A stretch of DNA of 64,000 nt from JAAYDI01 sp052034005 (GTDB lineage Bacteria > Planctomycetota > Planctomycetia > Pirellulales > Pirellulaceae). Under the pieces are notes generated by a model, which worked only from the letters and a program-made list of their open reading frames with translations, was not told where the DNA came from and did no database searches. This document shows positions 53,244 to 62,459 of this stretch, piece after piece (positions within the stretch are counted from its first letter, which is position 1; the number at the start of each line of letters is the position of its first letter). The stretch spans positions 15,643 to 79,642 of the forward strand of contig JBPOJB010000031.1 of NCBI GenBank assembly GCA_052034005.1, written 5' to 3'. The translations under genes were made by a program, and so were the position numbers.

Positions 53244-54956
53244 ATGATAGTAAACCGACCATCGACGATCGCGGACAGCGACACGACGATTCCTCTGCTG
53301 ACTGCCGACCAATTGTGTGTGGCGCGTGAGGCGCACACGCTGGGCGGTCGCTTGGAAGGGGTGATCGAGCAGCTGGGTTGTGAATCGGAGACGCAGGCGC
53401 TGGCGGCGGTGGCTCGCACGCTGGGTTTGGAGACGGTGGAGCTGACCGACGCGAAGGCGGACTTGAAGCTCTTGGAGACGTTTCCGGTCCGGCTGATTCA
53501 CCGGTTCCAGATCTTCCCGTTGTGGATGCAGCGTGGGTCGTTGGTCTTGGCGATCAGCGATCCGTTCAACCTGCACGCGGTCGACGCGGTGAGTTCGGCC
53601 ACCGGGTTGAGCGTGACGCCGGCGGTGGTGCCGGCCGAGGAGTTGGCCAAGTTCATCCGGCGGCATTTGGGTGTGGGTGCCGAGACGATTGACGACCTGG
53701 TGGCTCAGCAGCGGATGTTGCTGGGCGACGTCGAGATGCTTGACGAAGTGCAGTTCGACGGGTCGGAGGACGCGGAGGCGGCTCAGCAGGCGTCGGTGGT
53801 GCGGCTGGTCAACGAGATCCTCACCGAGGCGATCGACGCGCGGGCGAGCGACATCCACATGGAGGCCCAGGAGTCGGGCTTGAAGCTGCGCTATCGGGTG
53901 GACGGCGTCCTGCAGCGGCAGCCGACTCCGCCGGAGATGAACCGGTTCCAGGCGGCGATCGTCAGCCGGTTGAAGATCATGGCCCGGCTGAACATCGCGG
54001 AGAAGCGGATCCCGCAGGACGGGCGCATCAAGTTGCGCGTCAAGGGGCGCGAGATCGACGTGCGCGTGTCGATCATCCCGATGTTGCACGGCGAAGGCGT
54101 CGTGATGCGCGTGCTGGACAAGGAGAGCCTGCAGTTCAACATGCGCGGCGTGGGCATGTCCGAGCAGGTGTACGACCAGTTCCAGAAGCTGATCCGGCTG
54201 CCGCACGGCATCATCCTGGTCACGGGCCCCACCGGGTCCGGCAAGACCACGACGCTCTACAGCGCGTTGAGCGAGATCAAGAACGAAGAGACGAAGATCA
54301 TCACGACCGAGGACCCGATCGAGTATCAGCTGGAGGGAATCAACCAGATCCAGGTGCACACGAAGGTCGGGCTGACGTTCGCGGCCAGTCTGCGGAGCAT
54401 CCTGCGTCACGATCCCGACGTGGTGCTGGTCGGCGAGATCCGCGACCTGGAGACGGCGGAGAACGCCATCCAGGCCTCGCTCACCGGGCACCTGGTGTTC
54501 AGTACGCTGCACACGAACGACTCGGCTGGCGCGTTCATGCGGTTGTGCGACATGGGAGTCGAGCCGTTCCTGGTGAGCAGCACGATCGAGGGCGTGTTGG
54601 CTCAGCGGCTGGTGCGGCGCCTGTGCAGCGAGTGCCGCCGGCCGATGCGGCTGAAGCGCGAGGACGTGCCGGAGGACCTGCTGCCGCCCGCAGGGGAGCA
54701 GCGCGTCACGGTCTACACGCCGCACGGCTGCCCGGCCTGCCGACAGACCGGTTATCGGGGCCGGATCGGGATCTACGAGCTGCTCTTGAGTGACGATCGG
54801 ATCCGGGCGCTGGCCAACGAGCGGCAGCCGACGCAGGTGCTCAAGCAGGCGGCGATCGAGGCCGGCATGAAGACGCTCCGGCAAGACGGCTGGGACAAGG
54901 TCCTCAGCGGCATCACGTCGCTGGACGAGGTGCTGCGCGTGACCAAAGAAGACTGA
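53244..54956 (+). CDS. gspE: Type II secretion / type IV pilus assembly ATPase GspE
   Basis: The cytoplasmic hexameric ATPase that drives pseudopilus assembly. 570 residues from ATG 53244; a TTG at 53193 is possible but less convincing. The N-terminal domain (about 15-150) is the GspE/PilB N-domain. The ATPase core has Walker A GPTGSGKTT (Lys334), the Asp box ITTEDPIEYQLEGINQIQV, Walker B ILRHDPDVVLVGEIRD, and the His box TGHLVFSTLHTNDS. A tetra-Cys zinc site follows (CSEC and CPAC), as in GspE and PilB but not PilT. It is the first gene of the nine-gene operon. Confidence 0.95.
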   Translation: MIVNRPSTIADSDTTIPLLTADQLCVAREAHTLGGRLEGVIEQLGCESETQALAAVARTLGLETVELTDAKADLKLLETFPVRLIHRFQIFPLWMQRGSLVLAISDPFNLHAVDAVSSATGLSVTPAVVPAEELAKFIRRHLGVGAETIDDLVAQQRMLLGDVEMLDEVQFDGSEDAEAAQQASVVRLVNEILTEAIDARASDIHMEAQESGLKLRYRVDGVLQRQPTPPEMNRFQAAIVSRLKIMARLNIAEKRIPQDGRIKLRVKGREIDVRVSIIPMLHGEGVVMRVLDKESLQFNMRGVGMSEQVYDQFQKLIRLPHGIILVTGPTGSGKTTTLYSALSEIKNEETKIITTEDPIEYQLEGINQIQVHTKVGLTFAASLRSILRHDPDVVLVGEIRDLETAENAIQASLTGHLVFSTLHTNDSAGAFMRLCDMGVEPFLVSSTIEGVLAQRLVRRLCSECRRPMRLKREDVPEDLLPPAGEQRVTVYTPHGCPACRQTGYRGRIGIYELLLSDDRIRALANERQPTQVLKQAAIEAGMKTLRQDGWDKVLSGITSLDEVLRVTKED

Positions 54957-54969
54957 GAATCGCAGATCC

Positions 54970-56190
54970 ATGCCGGAATTCGCCTACACTGCGCGCACGG
55001 TCCAGGGACAGGACTCTTCCGGTGTCATCTCCGCCGGGAGTCGGCGGGAAGCGATCGCGCTGCTGGCCGAGAAGTCCCTCTACCCGCTGCGGGTCGAACC
55101 CCAGGCGCCCGCCGGTGGCGCGGCGCTGCGCCTGCCCTGGCGGCGACGCGTCAAGAGCGAGGTGTTGGCCGACGCCTTCACCCAGCTCTCCGACCTGCTC
55201 TCCAACGGCGTGCCGCTGCTCGAATCGCTCAATATCCTGGCTCACCAGTGCGTCGACCCGCGGCTGGCGGAAGTGCTGCAGGATGTCCGCCGACAGGTCG
55301 CCGACGGGACCGGCCTGGACGCGGCGATGACCAGCCATGGGCGCGTCTTCTCGCCGCTGGCGGTCAGCATGGTGCGCGCAGGGCTGGAAGGCGCTTTCCT
55401 GGAAGAGGCCCTCGAACGCATCGCCTCGTTCCTGCGCAAGCAGGAGGCGCTGCGCATGAAGATCATCGGCGCCATGACCTACCCCGCCATCCTGGGCGTG
55501 CTCGGCGTGGGCATCGCGGTCTTCCTCGTGATGTTCGTCGTGCCCATGTTCCAGGACTTCTTCGACCGGCTGGAACGAACCGGTGCGGGGTTGCCCCTGA
55601 TCACGGTGATCCTGGTCGCAGCCAGCCAAATGCTGGTGCGGTATGGCGCGTTCGTCGCGGTCGGGATCGTGGCGCTGACCGTGCTCCTGCGCAACGCGGC
55701 GCGCACCACCAGGGGGCGCGCCCTGGCCGACCGCTGGAAGCTGAAGATCCCAGTGGCCGGGCAGATCTTCCATAACGCGGCCGTGGCGCGGCTCTGCCGC
55801 GTCCTGGGCACGCTGCTCCGCAACGGCGTGCCGCTGCTGACCGCGCTGCGCATCAGCAGCGAATCGACCGGAAACCAGCTGCTCCAGGACGCCGTCCTGG
55901 CCTCGGTGGAGACCGTGTCGTCCGGCGATACCCTGTCGCGGCCGCTGGCCGCCTGCGGTCTGGTCCCTCCCCAGATCATGGCGATGATCCGGATCGCGGA
56001 GGAAGCCAATACGCTCGACCAGGTGCTGATCCGCATCGCCGATCGCATCGACGAACGCATCGAGCGCCAACTGGATATCATGGTCCGCATGCTGGAACCG
56101 CTCATGCTGGTCGTGATCGGCGGCATGGTGATGTTCATCATCGCGGGTGTGTTGTTGCCGGTGTTCGATTTGAATGCCAGTATCGGTTAG
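54970..56190 (+). CDS. gspF: Type II secretion inner-membrane platform protein GspF
   Basis: 406 residues from ATG 54970, 13 bases after gspE. The N-terminus PEFAYTARTVQGQDSSGVISAGSRREAI is typical of GspF/PilC. Two homologous helical domains follow, each with a conserved start (FTQLSDLLSNGVPLLESLNIL and LCRVLGTLLRNGVPLLTALRI). Three membrane helices are expected, around residues 170-195 (AILGVLGVGIAVFLVMFVVPMF), 215-240 and at the C-terminus (LMLVVIGGMVMFIIAGVLLPVF). It anchors GspE and the pilus assembly base. Confidence 0.95.
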   Translation: MPEFAYTARTVQGQDSSGVISAGSRREAIALLAEKSLYPLRVEPQAPAGGAALRLPWRRRVKSEVLADAFTQLSDLLSNGVPLLESLNILAHQCVDPRLAEVLQDVRRQVADGTGLDAAMTSHGRVFSPLAVSMVRAGLEGAFLEEALERIASFLRKQEALRMKIIGAMTYPAILGVLGVGIAVFLVMFVVPMFQDFFDRLERTGAGLPLITVILVAASQMLVRYGAFVAVGIVALTVLLRNAARTTRGRALADRWKLKIPVAGQIFHNAAVARLCRVLGTLLRNGVPLLTALRISSESTGNQLLQDAVLASVETVSSGDTLSRPLAACGLVPPQIMAMIRIAEEANTLDQVLIRIADRIDERIERQLDIMVRMLEPLMLVVIGGMVMFIIAGVLLPVFDLNASIG

Positions 56191-56285
56191 AATGAGACGC
56201 GGACGCGCGCCAAACCGGCCGCGCGTCCGCCGACGCACCACGCTGCGTCGAGACGACTGACATGACAGACAAGGGGGGAACGAGC

Positions 56286-56906
56286 ATGACCCGACGTAGC
56301 ACGAGCCGGAAGCGGCAGGCTTTCACATTGCTGGAACTGATGATCGTGCTGGTGATCCTCGTGCTGCTGGCCGCCGTCGCCGGACGCCGGCTGCTGCGGA
56401 CCCAGAAGAAAGCCGAGATCAACATCGCCAAGACGCAGATTTCCCAGCTGGAATCCGCGCTGGAGGATTATGTCTTCGATGTCCGATCCTATCCGTCGTC
56501 GGAGGACGGCCTGCAAGCGCTGGTCGAAGCGCCGTCCGACGATAAAGTCGCCGACAAGTGGGATGGGCCGTACCTCGAGGACACCACGCTGCCCCTCGAC
56601 CCGTGGGGCAATCCGTACGAATACGAATACCCGCCCACCAAGAACGCGGAGAAGCCCGATATCTGGTCGATCGGCCCGGACGGCGAGCCGGACACGAGCG
56701 ACGACATCGGGAACTGGCCCGCCGGCGCCGGCGACGAACGGGCCGGCGAGTCCACGACCGGCGACCGGTCCGGCAAGGACCGAGCCAGCGACACGCGCGA
56801 ACGCGTGCCCGCACGCAAGTCGACGGGCACGGGCGGCGGTGCCAGCGATCGAGGCTCCAGCCGCACCGGCACCGGCACCGGCGCCGGCACCGGCAGGCCG
56901 AAGTAG
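56286..56906 (+). CDS. gspG: Major pseudopilin GspG
   Basis: 206 residues. I start at ATG 56286, which has GGGGGG-A spacing upstream, rather than the ATG at 56262. The prepilin signal is RKRQA|FTLLELMIVLVILVLLAAVAGRRLL with Glu at +5; the residue before the cut is Ala, not the more common Gly. The body has the GspG signatures IAKTQISQLESALEDYVFDVRSYPSSEDGLQALV and the Ca2+-site region LDPWGNPYEYEYPP and DIWSIGPDGEPDTSDDIGNW. The last 60 residues are an unusual Gly/Thr/Arg-rich tail (repeated GTGTG) absent from ordinary GspG. Confidence 0.93.
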   Translation: MTRRSTSRKRQAFTLLELMIVLVILVLLAAVAGRRLLRTQKKAEINIAKTQISQLESALEDYVFDVRSYPSSEDGLQALVEAPSDDKVADKWDGPYLEDTTLPLDPWGNPYEYEYPPTKNAEKPDIWSIGPDGEPDTSDDIGNWPAGAGDERAGESTTGDRSGKDRASDTRERVPARKSTGTGGGASDRGSSRTGTGTGAGTGRPK

Positions 56907-56927
56907 CTCGCCGATGGGTCACGTCCC

Positions 56928-57740
56928 ATGTGCGGTGCCCGCCAGAAGCGATCCGTGGCCGGACGACGACGCGGTCGGCCCGGCACGCGTGGATTCACGT
57001 TGCTCGAGTTGATCATCGTCGTGGTCATCCTGGCCATGCTGGTCGGGTTGACCTGGCCGGCCCTGCGCCGGCCCATGATGCAGAGCGTGGTCCAACAGGC
57101 CGCCCGGCAACTGGTCAAGGATCTGGCACGCGCGCGCATGGCAGCCATCGACAGCGGCCGGATCATGGCATTGCGTTACGAATTGGACGGCCGACGGTAC
57201 ACCGTCACGTTCGCCGATGCGCTGGAGGGCTCCGACGCCGCGGCCGCCGAGCCGCCGGACCAGGACGGCACGCAGGATACGGCGGGCGAGGAGCGATCCC
57301 GATTCGAATTCGAGGCCGAGTTGGACCCCGATGTGGTGTTCGGCGATCCGGCGGAGGTGGACGAGCAACAACTGCCGCCGGGCTCCACGCTGCGGAGAAT
57401 GCTCGAAGATGAACAACGGGAAACCGAACAGGTCGTACCGTTGATCGAAGCCGCCGCCCCCGAGGCGGTCGACAAGACCATGTCCGCACCCGTGTTCTTC
57501 TACCCGACCGGCCGGGCGGAAAATGCCGAATTGCGCCTGCAGGGGCCCGCCGGGTATCGCTTGACCGTGACCGTCCGCGGTTTGACCGGCGGTGGAACGA
57601 TCGGTCCGTTGGAACGCATCGAGCGCGACGGAGAGTCGCTGCTGCCCGCGCGCACGAGCGCCCGGCGCGAGGCACCGCCGGAGCGGTCCCTGGAACCGAG
57701 CGCCTCGAGCAGGTCGCCTTTGCCAGCCGGTGAGCCATGA
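56928..57740 (+). CDS. gspH: GspH-like minor pseudopilin
   Basis: 270 residues from ATG 56928. After a basic leader comes RG|FTLLELIIVVVILAMLVGLTWPAL, a canonical class III signal with Gly before the cleavage site. The following helix (QAARQLVKDLARARMAAIDSGRIMALRYEL) and strand pattern fit GspH. A long acidic insertion (about residues 75-180, with LEDEQRETEQ) makes it longer than typical GspH. The gene order GspG-H-I-J-K is the standard one. It overlaps gspI by 4 bases. Confidence 0.85.
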   Translation: MCGARQKRSVAGRRRGRPGTRGFTLLELIIVVVILAMLVGLTWPALRRPMMQSVVQQAARQLVKDLARARMAAIDSGRIMALRYELDGRRYTVTFADALEGSDAAAAEPPDQDGTQDTAGEERSRFEFEAELDPDVVFGDPAEVDEQQLPPGSTLRRMLEDEQRETEQVVPLIEAAAPEAVDKTMSAPVFFYPTGRAENAELRLQGPAGYRLTVTVRGLTGGGTIGPLERIERDGESLLPARTSARREAPPERSLEPSASSRSPLPAGEP

Positions 57741-58276
57741 ACCAGACGCGATTACGTACGTGTCGGCCGCGGTGCGCTCGGCACCGTCCATGCCGTTCCG
57801 CGCGCCTCGTGCCCCGCCGGCTGCCGGTCCGCTGCGGGTTCTCGCTGATGGAGGTCATGTTGGCCACGGTGCTGATGCTGGCGGCCGTGATGGCGCTGTC
57901 GCGCGTCGCCTACGTGGCTCGCCGACATGCGGCCGACGCCGAGGACCGCACGACGGCCCAGATGCTGTGCCAGAACATCCTGCATGAGGTGCTCGCCGGC
58001 GCGCGGCCGTTGCAGGATGTCTCGCCGGAACCGATCGAGGGCCAGGAGTGGGTCTACATGATCCGCGTCGACCGGGTGGAGAGCGTCGGCGCCGCGCAGG
58101 AGCTGCCGCTTGCCAAAGTCACCGTACAAGTCGACCGGTTGGACGACAGCGAAACGGCCCGCCTGCCCACGGAAAGTGAAATGCGCGGGTACCAGCTCGT
58201 GCGCTGGGTCCGGACGAGCCGGTCGCCGGCCGGTCTGCCGGAAGGAGGTGGCTCATGGCCCGGCACGCCGGAGTGA
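57737..58276 (+). CDS. gspI: GspI-like minor pseudopilin
   Basis: 179 residues, starting with ATGA overlap at 57737. An Arg-rich leader of about 34 residues precedes the class III signal CG|FSLMEVMLATVLMLAAVMALSR. The body continues RRHAADAEDRTTAQMLCQNILHEVLAG, similar to the GspI pattern of an N-terminal helix followed by a small beta domain. The leader is unusually long and could mean that translation starts at an internal codon. It overlaps the next gene by 22 bases. Confidence 0.82.
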   Translation: MNQTRLRTCRPRCARHRPCRSARLVPRRLPVRCGFSLMEVMLATVLMLAAVMALSRVAYVARRHAADAEDRTTAQMLCQNILHEVLAGARPLQDVSPEPIEGQEWVYMIRVDRVESVGAAQELPLAKVTVQVDRLDDSETARLPTESEMRGYQLVRWVRTSRSPAGLPEGGGSWPGTPE

Positions 58277-59328
58277 GGCCTCGCGGGCGATGGCACGGGT
58301 GGAGCCGCCGCCGCGGCCGCCGCGCGCGAGCCGCCTACACCCTGCTCGAGCTGTTGATCGTCAGCGTGCTGCTGGCCGTCCTGATGGCCAGCGTCTGGTT
58401 GCTGCTCCGCAACTGGAGCAGGCTCTATGCACGTGGCGAGCAACGCGCGCTCCAGGTCCAGCTCGTGCGGTCGCTCTGCAACCGGTTCACCGACGACCTG
58501 CAGGCGGTGGCGCAAACGACCGGGTCGGAAACGCGCCGCGACCGGCCACAGACCGCCCCGCTCGCCCCGACGGCCGGCCGGCGTGCGCCCTCGCCGGGTA
58601 ACCGGGCCCTGGTGGGAGGCGCCGACTGGCTGGCCCTGGAGGTGATCCAGCCGGTCAACCCGTGGGCCCTCGCCGACGCCGAGCCGGCGAACGAGGCCGG
58701 CGCGTACGGTGCGGCGGAGCGCGCCGCGCGGAGCGCGCCGATCGCACCCGAGGTGCGTCACGTGCTGTACACGTTCACTCCGCCCGAGCCGGAGGTGAGT
58801 GACAGTTTATCGCCAGTAGTCGATGAGCTGGCGGCCGAGGACGACGTGGAACTGGTGGTCGGCGAGGAGGCCGATCAGGCACCGCCGTCTGCGGGTCTGT
58901 TGCGGTTGGCGATCGCGCACGAGTCGTCGCTCGTGTCGTCGGGCCGCGCGTCCGGCGCGTCCTCGAGCGGATCACGGGAGGAGGCCTTCCACGTCCGTGA
59001 GCAGGTCGTCGGCAGCGCCGGCACTGACGCCGGCCCGGACGATGCGCGGGCGCTGGAGGTCGGCTTGCGAGCCGCGCCGTCGGAGCACGGCGTCGAGTCG
59101 CACCACGGTGCCGTCGCCGATCGGGACCCGGAGGCGGGCATCCTCGAGCGCGACGAAGTGCCGGAAGTCGTCGAGTTCGAGTTGCGCTACTACGACGGCT
59201 CGAGTTGGCAGTCCGATTGGGACAGCGGTGTGCAGGGCCGGCTGCCCGTGGCGATCGAAATGCGGTTCACGCTGCAGGAGTCCGAGTATCGTTGTGTCGT
59301 GTTCCTGGAGGCGAAAGGCGCGCTGTGA
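58255..59328 (+). CDS. gspJ: GspJ-like minor pseudopilin
   Basis: 357 residues from ATG 58255. Signal: RARA|AYTLLELLIVSVLLAVLMASVWLLL, with Glu close after the presumed cleavage point but without the common Gly. The helix continues RLYARGEQRALQVQLVRSLCNRFTDDLQ, as in GspJ. The C-terminal strands include EVVEFELRYYDGSSWQSDW and AIEMRFTL, which match the GspJ domain end. A long, poorly ordered middle (about residues 90-290) rich in Ala, Arg, Glu and Ser is atypical. The stop overlaps the gspK start (GTGA at 59325). Confidence 0.85.
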   Translation: MARHAGVRPRGRWHGWSRRRGRRARAAYTLLELLIVSVLLAVLMASVWLLLRNWSRLYARGEQRALQVQLVRSLCNRFTDDLQAVAQTTGSETRRDRPQTAPLAPTAGRRAPSPGNRALVGGADWLALEVIQPVNPWALADAEPANEAGAYGAAERAARSAPIAPEVRHVLYTFTPPEPEVSDSLSPVVDELAAEDDVELVVGEEADQAPPSAGLLRLAIAHESSLVSSGRASGASSSGSREEAFHVREQVVGSAGTDAGPDDARALEVGLRAAPSEHGVESHHGAVADRDPEAGILERDEVPEVVEFELRYYDGSSWQSDWDSGVQGRLPVAIEMRFTLQESEYRCVVFLEAKGAL

Positions 59329-60938
59329 CCGGTCTGGACACATCTCGAACCCGATCCGGGAGCGCGGGGCGACCGGCATGCCGGCCGGATCGCGTCGCCG
59401 CGCGCGGTCGCCGTGCGCGTCGCGGGTTCGTGATCGTGGTCGTGACGGTGGTGATCCTGCTGGTGACGCTGGCCGCCTACGGCTTCGTGAGCGTGATGGA
59501 GGTGGAGAATCGGGCGGCCTTCGCGCGTGGTGATCAGCTGCAGGCTGACGCGGTCGGCCTGTCGGGGCGCGAGTATCTGGCGGCGATCCTCGAGCAGCCG
59601 CGCGACCAGCGGCCGAGCGCCGGTGCGGCGCACGACCCGACGGCTGGCCTCATGGGCGGGGTCCTGGTCGATGGCGATCCGAACGCGCGCGACCTGCGCG
59701 AGCGGCAGGGCCGGTTCGCCCTGCTGGCCGGCAGCCTGGACGAGCTGTCGGCGCAAGGGTGGGGATTCGGATTCGAGAACGAGTCGGCCAGGTTGCACCT
59801 GGGCATGGTGCTCGAATGGGATCGTCAGCAACCGGGCGCCGGCCGGGCCGCGTTGTTGAGCCTGCCGGGCATGGACGAGGCGGCGGCCGACGCGATCCTC
59901 GATTGGATCGACGCCGACGATGTGGCACGCGACCAGGGCGCGGAATCGGCCTACTATGCGGGACTGGATCCACCGTTGCGCCCGCGCAATGCCGTGCCGC
60001 CGTCTCTGGACGAGCTGTTGTTGGTGCGCGGTGTGACGCGCGAGAGACTGTTCGGCCTGGATCGCGATGCGAGCTTCGATATTCAGGCGTGGGAGAGAGA
60101 GCTGGCCGGCGACGAGACGACCTCCCTGAGCGAGAGCACCAAGCTGCCCTGGACGCGCTACCTGACCGTCTACAGCGGTGAACGTGACGAAACGCAAGAC
60201 GGGCGGCCGCGGATCCTGTTGAACCAGCCGGATCTCAGCAAGCTGCACCAGGAGCTGTCGGCCGCCTTCGATCCGGCGTGGGCCAACTTCGCCGTCGCGT
60301 ACCGGCAGTATGGTCCGTACGCCGGGAACGAAGAAGGCGCCGACGCGTCGGCGCTGGCCGTGGATTTCGCTCAGCCGGCTCAACACATCCTCCAGTCGCC
60401 CCTGGAGTTGATCGCCGCGCGGGTGGCCAGGCCTACCGGCCAGAAGGACGAGCAGGAGGTTTTCGCGAGCCCTCTGGTGGACGACCCGGGCCGGATGCGC
60501 GACGACCTGCCGAAATGGATGGACCGGGTCACGGTCGGCGACGGCTCGCCGATCGCCGGGCGTGTGAACGTGAATCTGGCCCCGCGCGAAGTGCTCCGGG
60601 CCATTCCCGGCTTTGACGGGGCGGTCGCCGATCGCGTCATGTCGGCGCGCACCCTGATCGCGCCGGGCGACCTGGCCCGCAGCCACGCCGTATGGCTGCT
60701 GACCGAAGGGATCGTGGACCGGGAGCAGATGCAGCGGATCGAGCCCTGGGTGACCACCGGGGGCGACGTCGGACGTGCCCAGATTGTCGGTTATTACGAC
60801 CGGCGCGGCGCGTTTGCACGGTTCGAGACGGTCGTTGATGGTACCGTCCGACCGGCGCGGCAAGTATACTACAAGGACCTGCGGCCCTTGGGACGGGGGG
60901 TGCTGGGAGACGTGATCAACCTCACGAGCAAGCCATGA
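59325..60938 (+). CDS. gspK: GspK-like minor pseudopilin
   Basis: I use GTG 59325, which overlaps the gspJ stop and has GGAGG upstream, giving 537 residues. An Arg-rich leader ends before RG|FVIVVVTVVILLVTLAAYGFVSVM. The residue at +5 is Val instead of Glu, as expected for GspK, the pseudopilin that caps the fibre. The large body contains helix-hairpin-helix segments typical of GspK (SLPGMDEAAADAILDWIDADD and APREVLRAIPGFDGAVADRVM) and DELLLVRGVTRERLFG. It is longer than proteobacterial GspK. It overlaps the next gene by 4 bases. Confidence 0.88.
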   Translation: MTGLDTSRTRSGSAGRPACRPDRVAARGRRARRGFVIVVVTVVILLVTLAAYGFVSVMEVENRAAFARGDQLQADAVGLSGREYLAAILEQPRDQRPSAGAAHDPTAGLMGGVLVDGDPNARDLRERQGRFALLAGSLDELSAQGWGFGFENESARLHLGMVLEWDRQQPGAGRAALLSLPGMDEAAADAILDWIDADDVARDQGAESAYYAGLDPPLRPRNAVPPSLDELLLVRGVTRERLFGLDRDASFDIQAWERELAGDETTSLSESTKLPWTRYLTVYSGERDETQDGRPRILLNQPDLSKLHQELSAAFDPAWANFAVAYRQYGPYAGNEEGADASALAVDFAQPAQHILQSPLELIAARVARPTGQKDEQEVFASPLVDDPGRMRDDLPKWMDRVTVGDGSPIAGRVNVNLAPREVLRAIPGFDGAVADRVMSARTLIAPGDLARSHAVWLLTEGIVDREQMQRIEPWVTTGGDVGRAQIVGYYDRRGAFARFETVVDGTVRPARQVYYKDLRPLGRGVLGDVINLTSKP

Positions 60939-62452
60939 TCAAGAGACGTTTCCGAAGACCCGTGCTGGTGGTCCAGTGGGACCGTGCGAGCGTGGATTAC
61001 GTGCTCGCCGAGCGCGCGGGCGGTGCGACCACGATCACCGCCATCGGGACGATCGCCCGGCCGGAGGAGGCGGACCAGGCGGCCACTCCGGGCGACCTGC
61101 TGCGCGACGAACTGCAGCGTCTGCGCGTCCGCCGTCCCGATCTGCTGGTCGCGCTGGGGCGCGGGAACGTGGATGTCGTCCCGCTGCAGTTGCCCCCGGC
61201 CGCGGACAGCGAGCTGCCGACTCTGGTGGCCAACCAGGTGGTGCGCGATGCGGGTGACGTGGCCGAGACGGGGGTGGTCGACTTCGTGCCGCTGGACACG
61301 GCCGGCGACGAGCCGCGGGCCGTTTTCGCATTTGCGGTCGATGGGCCGACCATCGAGCAGGTGCGGAGCGAGGCCGTGAAGGCGGGCGCGAATCTGCGCG
61401 CCGTCGTGTACCGGCCCCTGGCGTCCGTGACCCTGCTGCGGCGCCTGGTCCCGCAGTCCGTGCGCACGATGGTGCTGGTCACGCTCCACGACCGGGAAGC
61501 CGACCTGTCGATCGTCCGTGCCGGCCGTCTGCTGTACACGCGCACCGCGCGCCTGGTCGAAACGAACAACCTGGGAGATGTGGCCGCCCAGCTGGCGGTC
61601 GAGGTCCGCCGGTCCCTGGCCGCCGCCTCGCTCACGCTCGACGCCGAAGAGCAGCACCTGTATGTGTTCGGGGCATGGGATGACGGGGAGCGGCTGGTCG
61701 AGGACCTGGCCGAAGACCTCGCGCTGCCCACCTCCTTGCTGGACCCCCTGCGAAGTGAGCGGTTCGACGGCGCCCCGCCGGCGAACGTCACCCGCTTCGC
61801 CCCGCTGATCGGGATGGTCCACGAGCATTACGAAGGCAGCCATCTGCTCGACTTCCTGCACCCGAAACAGCCGCCGCCGCCGCCGAACTACTACCGGCGC
61901 GCCGGGGTCTACGCGGCCGCCGTGGTCGCGCTGCTGGGAGTCGGCGGCTATTTCGCCTGGGAGGCCAGACAGCAGGCAACGGAGGAGATCCTGCGCCTCG
62001 AGGACGAACTGGATGACGTGACCCACCGCGTGAACAAACTCAAGCAGCGCCAGGCGATCGTGGACGCGATCTGGAACTGGCAAACGGACGATGTCAACTG
62101 GCTCGATGAACTCTATGACCTGGCGCGGCGTTTCCCCAGCGGGCAGGACGCCATCATCCGGCGGTTCTCCATCGCGCCGGTCGGCAACGGCCAGCTGCGC
62201 ATCAGCCTGAGCGTCGAGGCGCGCGATCAGACGGTCATCACCCAGCTCCGGGACCGGTTGTGCGACGAATACCACGAACTGCGCAGCCGCGATGTGTCGG
62301 AACAACCCGGATCGACCGATTACCCGTGGCAGTTCGACGCCGAGATCACCCTGCGCAAACGTGATACGGAGGAGTACCGCAAGAATATGCCGACTCCACC
62401 TGGCGGCGGAGATATCGCGGGCGGCCCCGTGATGACCGTCGAGAAACGGTAG
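60935..62452 (+). CDS. gspL: PilM-PilN fusion / GspL-like protein
   Basis: 505 residues. The first 300 or so form an actin-like PilM/GspL cytoplasmic domain, with AVVYRPLASVTLLRRL and VLVTLHDREADLSIVRAGRLLYTRTARL. A Pro-run (KQPPPPPPNYYRR) leads to one membrane helix (AGVYAAAVVALLGVGGYFAW), a coiled-coil stretch (EILRLEDELDDVTHRVNKLKQRQ), and a periplasmic PilN-like ferredoxin-fold domain. This is the GspL architecture, made of PilM and PilN parts. It links the ATPase GspE to the inner-membrane platform. Confidence 0.87.
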   Translation: MIKRRFRRPVLVVQWDRASVDYVLAERAGGATTITAIGTIARPEEADQAATPGDLLRDELQRLRVRRPDLLVALGRGNVDVVPLQLPPAADSELPTLVANQVVRDAGDVAETGVVDFVPLDTAGDEPRAVFAFAVDGPTIEQVRSEAVKAGANLRAVVYRPLASVTLLRRLVPQSVRTMVLVTLHDREADLSIVRAGRLLYTRTARLVETNNLGDVAAQLAVEVRRSLAAASLTLDAEEQHLYVFGAWDDGERLVEDLAEDLALPTSLLDPLRSERFDGAPPANVTRFAPLIGMVHEHYEGSHLLDFLHPKQPPPPPNYYRRAGVYAAAVVALLGVGGYFAWEARQQATEEILRLEDELDDVTHRVNKLKQRQAIVDAIWNWQTDDVNWLDELYDLARRFPSGQDAIIRRFSIAPVGNGQLRISLSVEARDQTVITQLRDRLCDEYHELRSRDVSEQPGSTDYPWQFDAEITLRKRDTEEYRKNMPTPPGGGDIAGGPVMTVEKR

Positions 62453-62459
62453 GCGAGCC

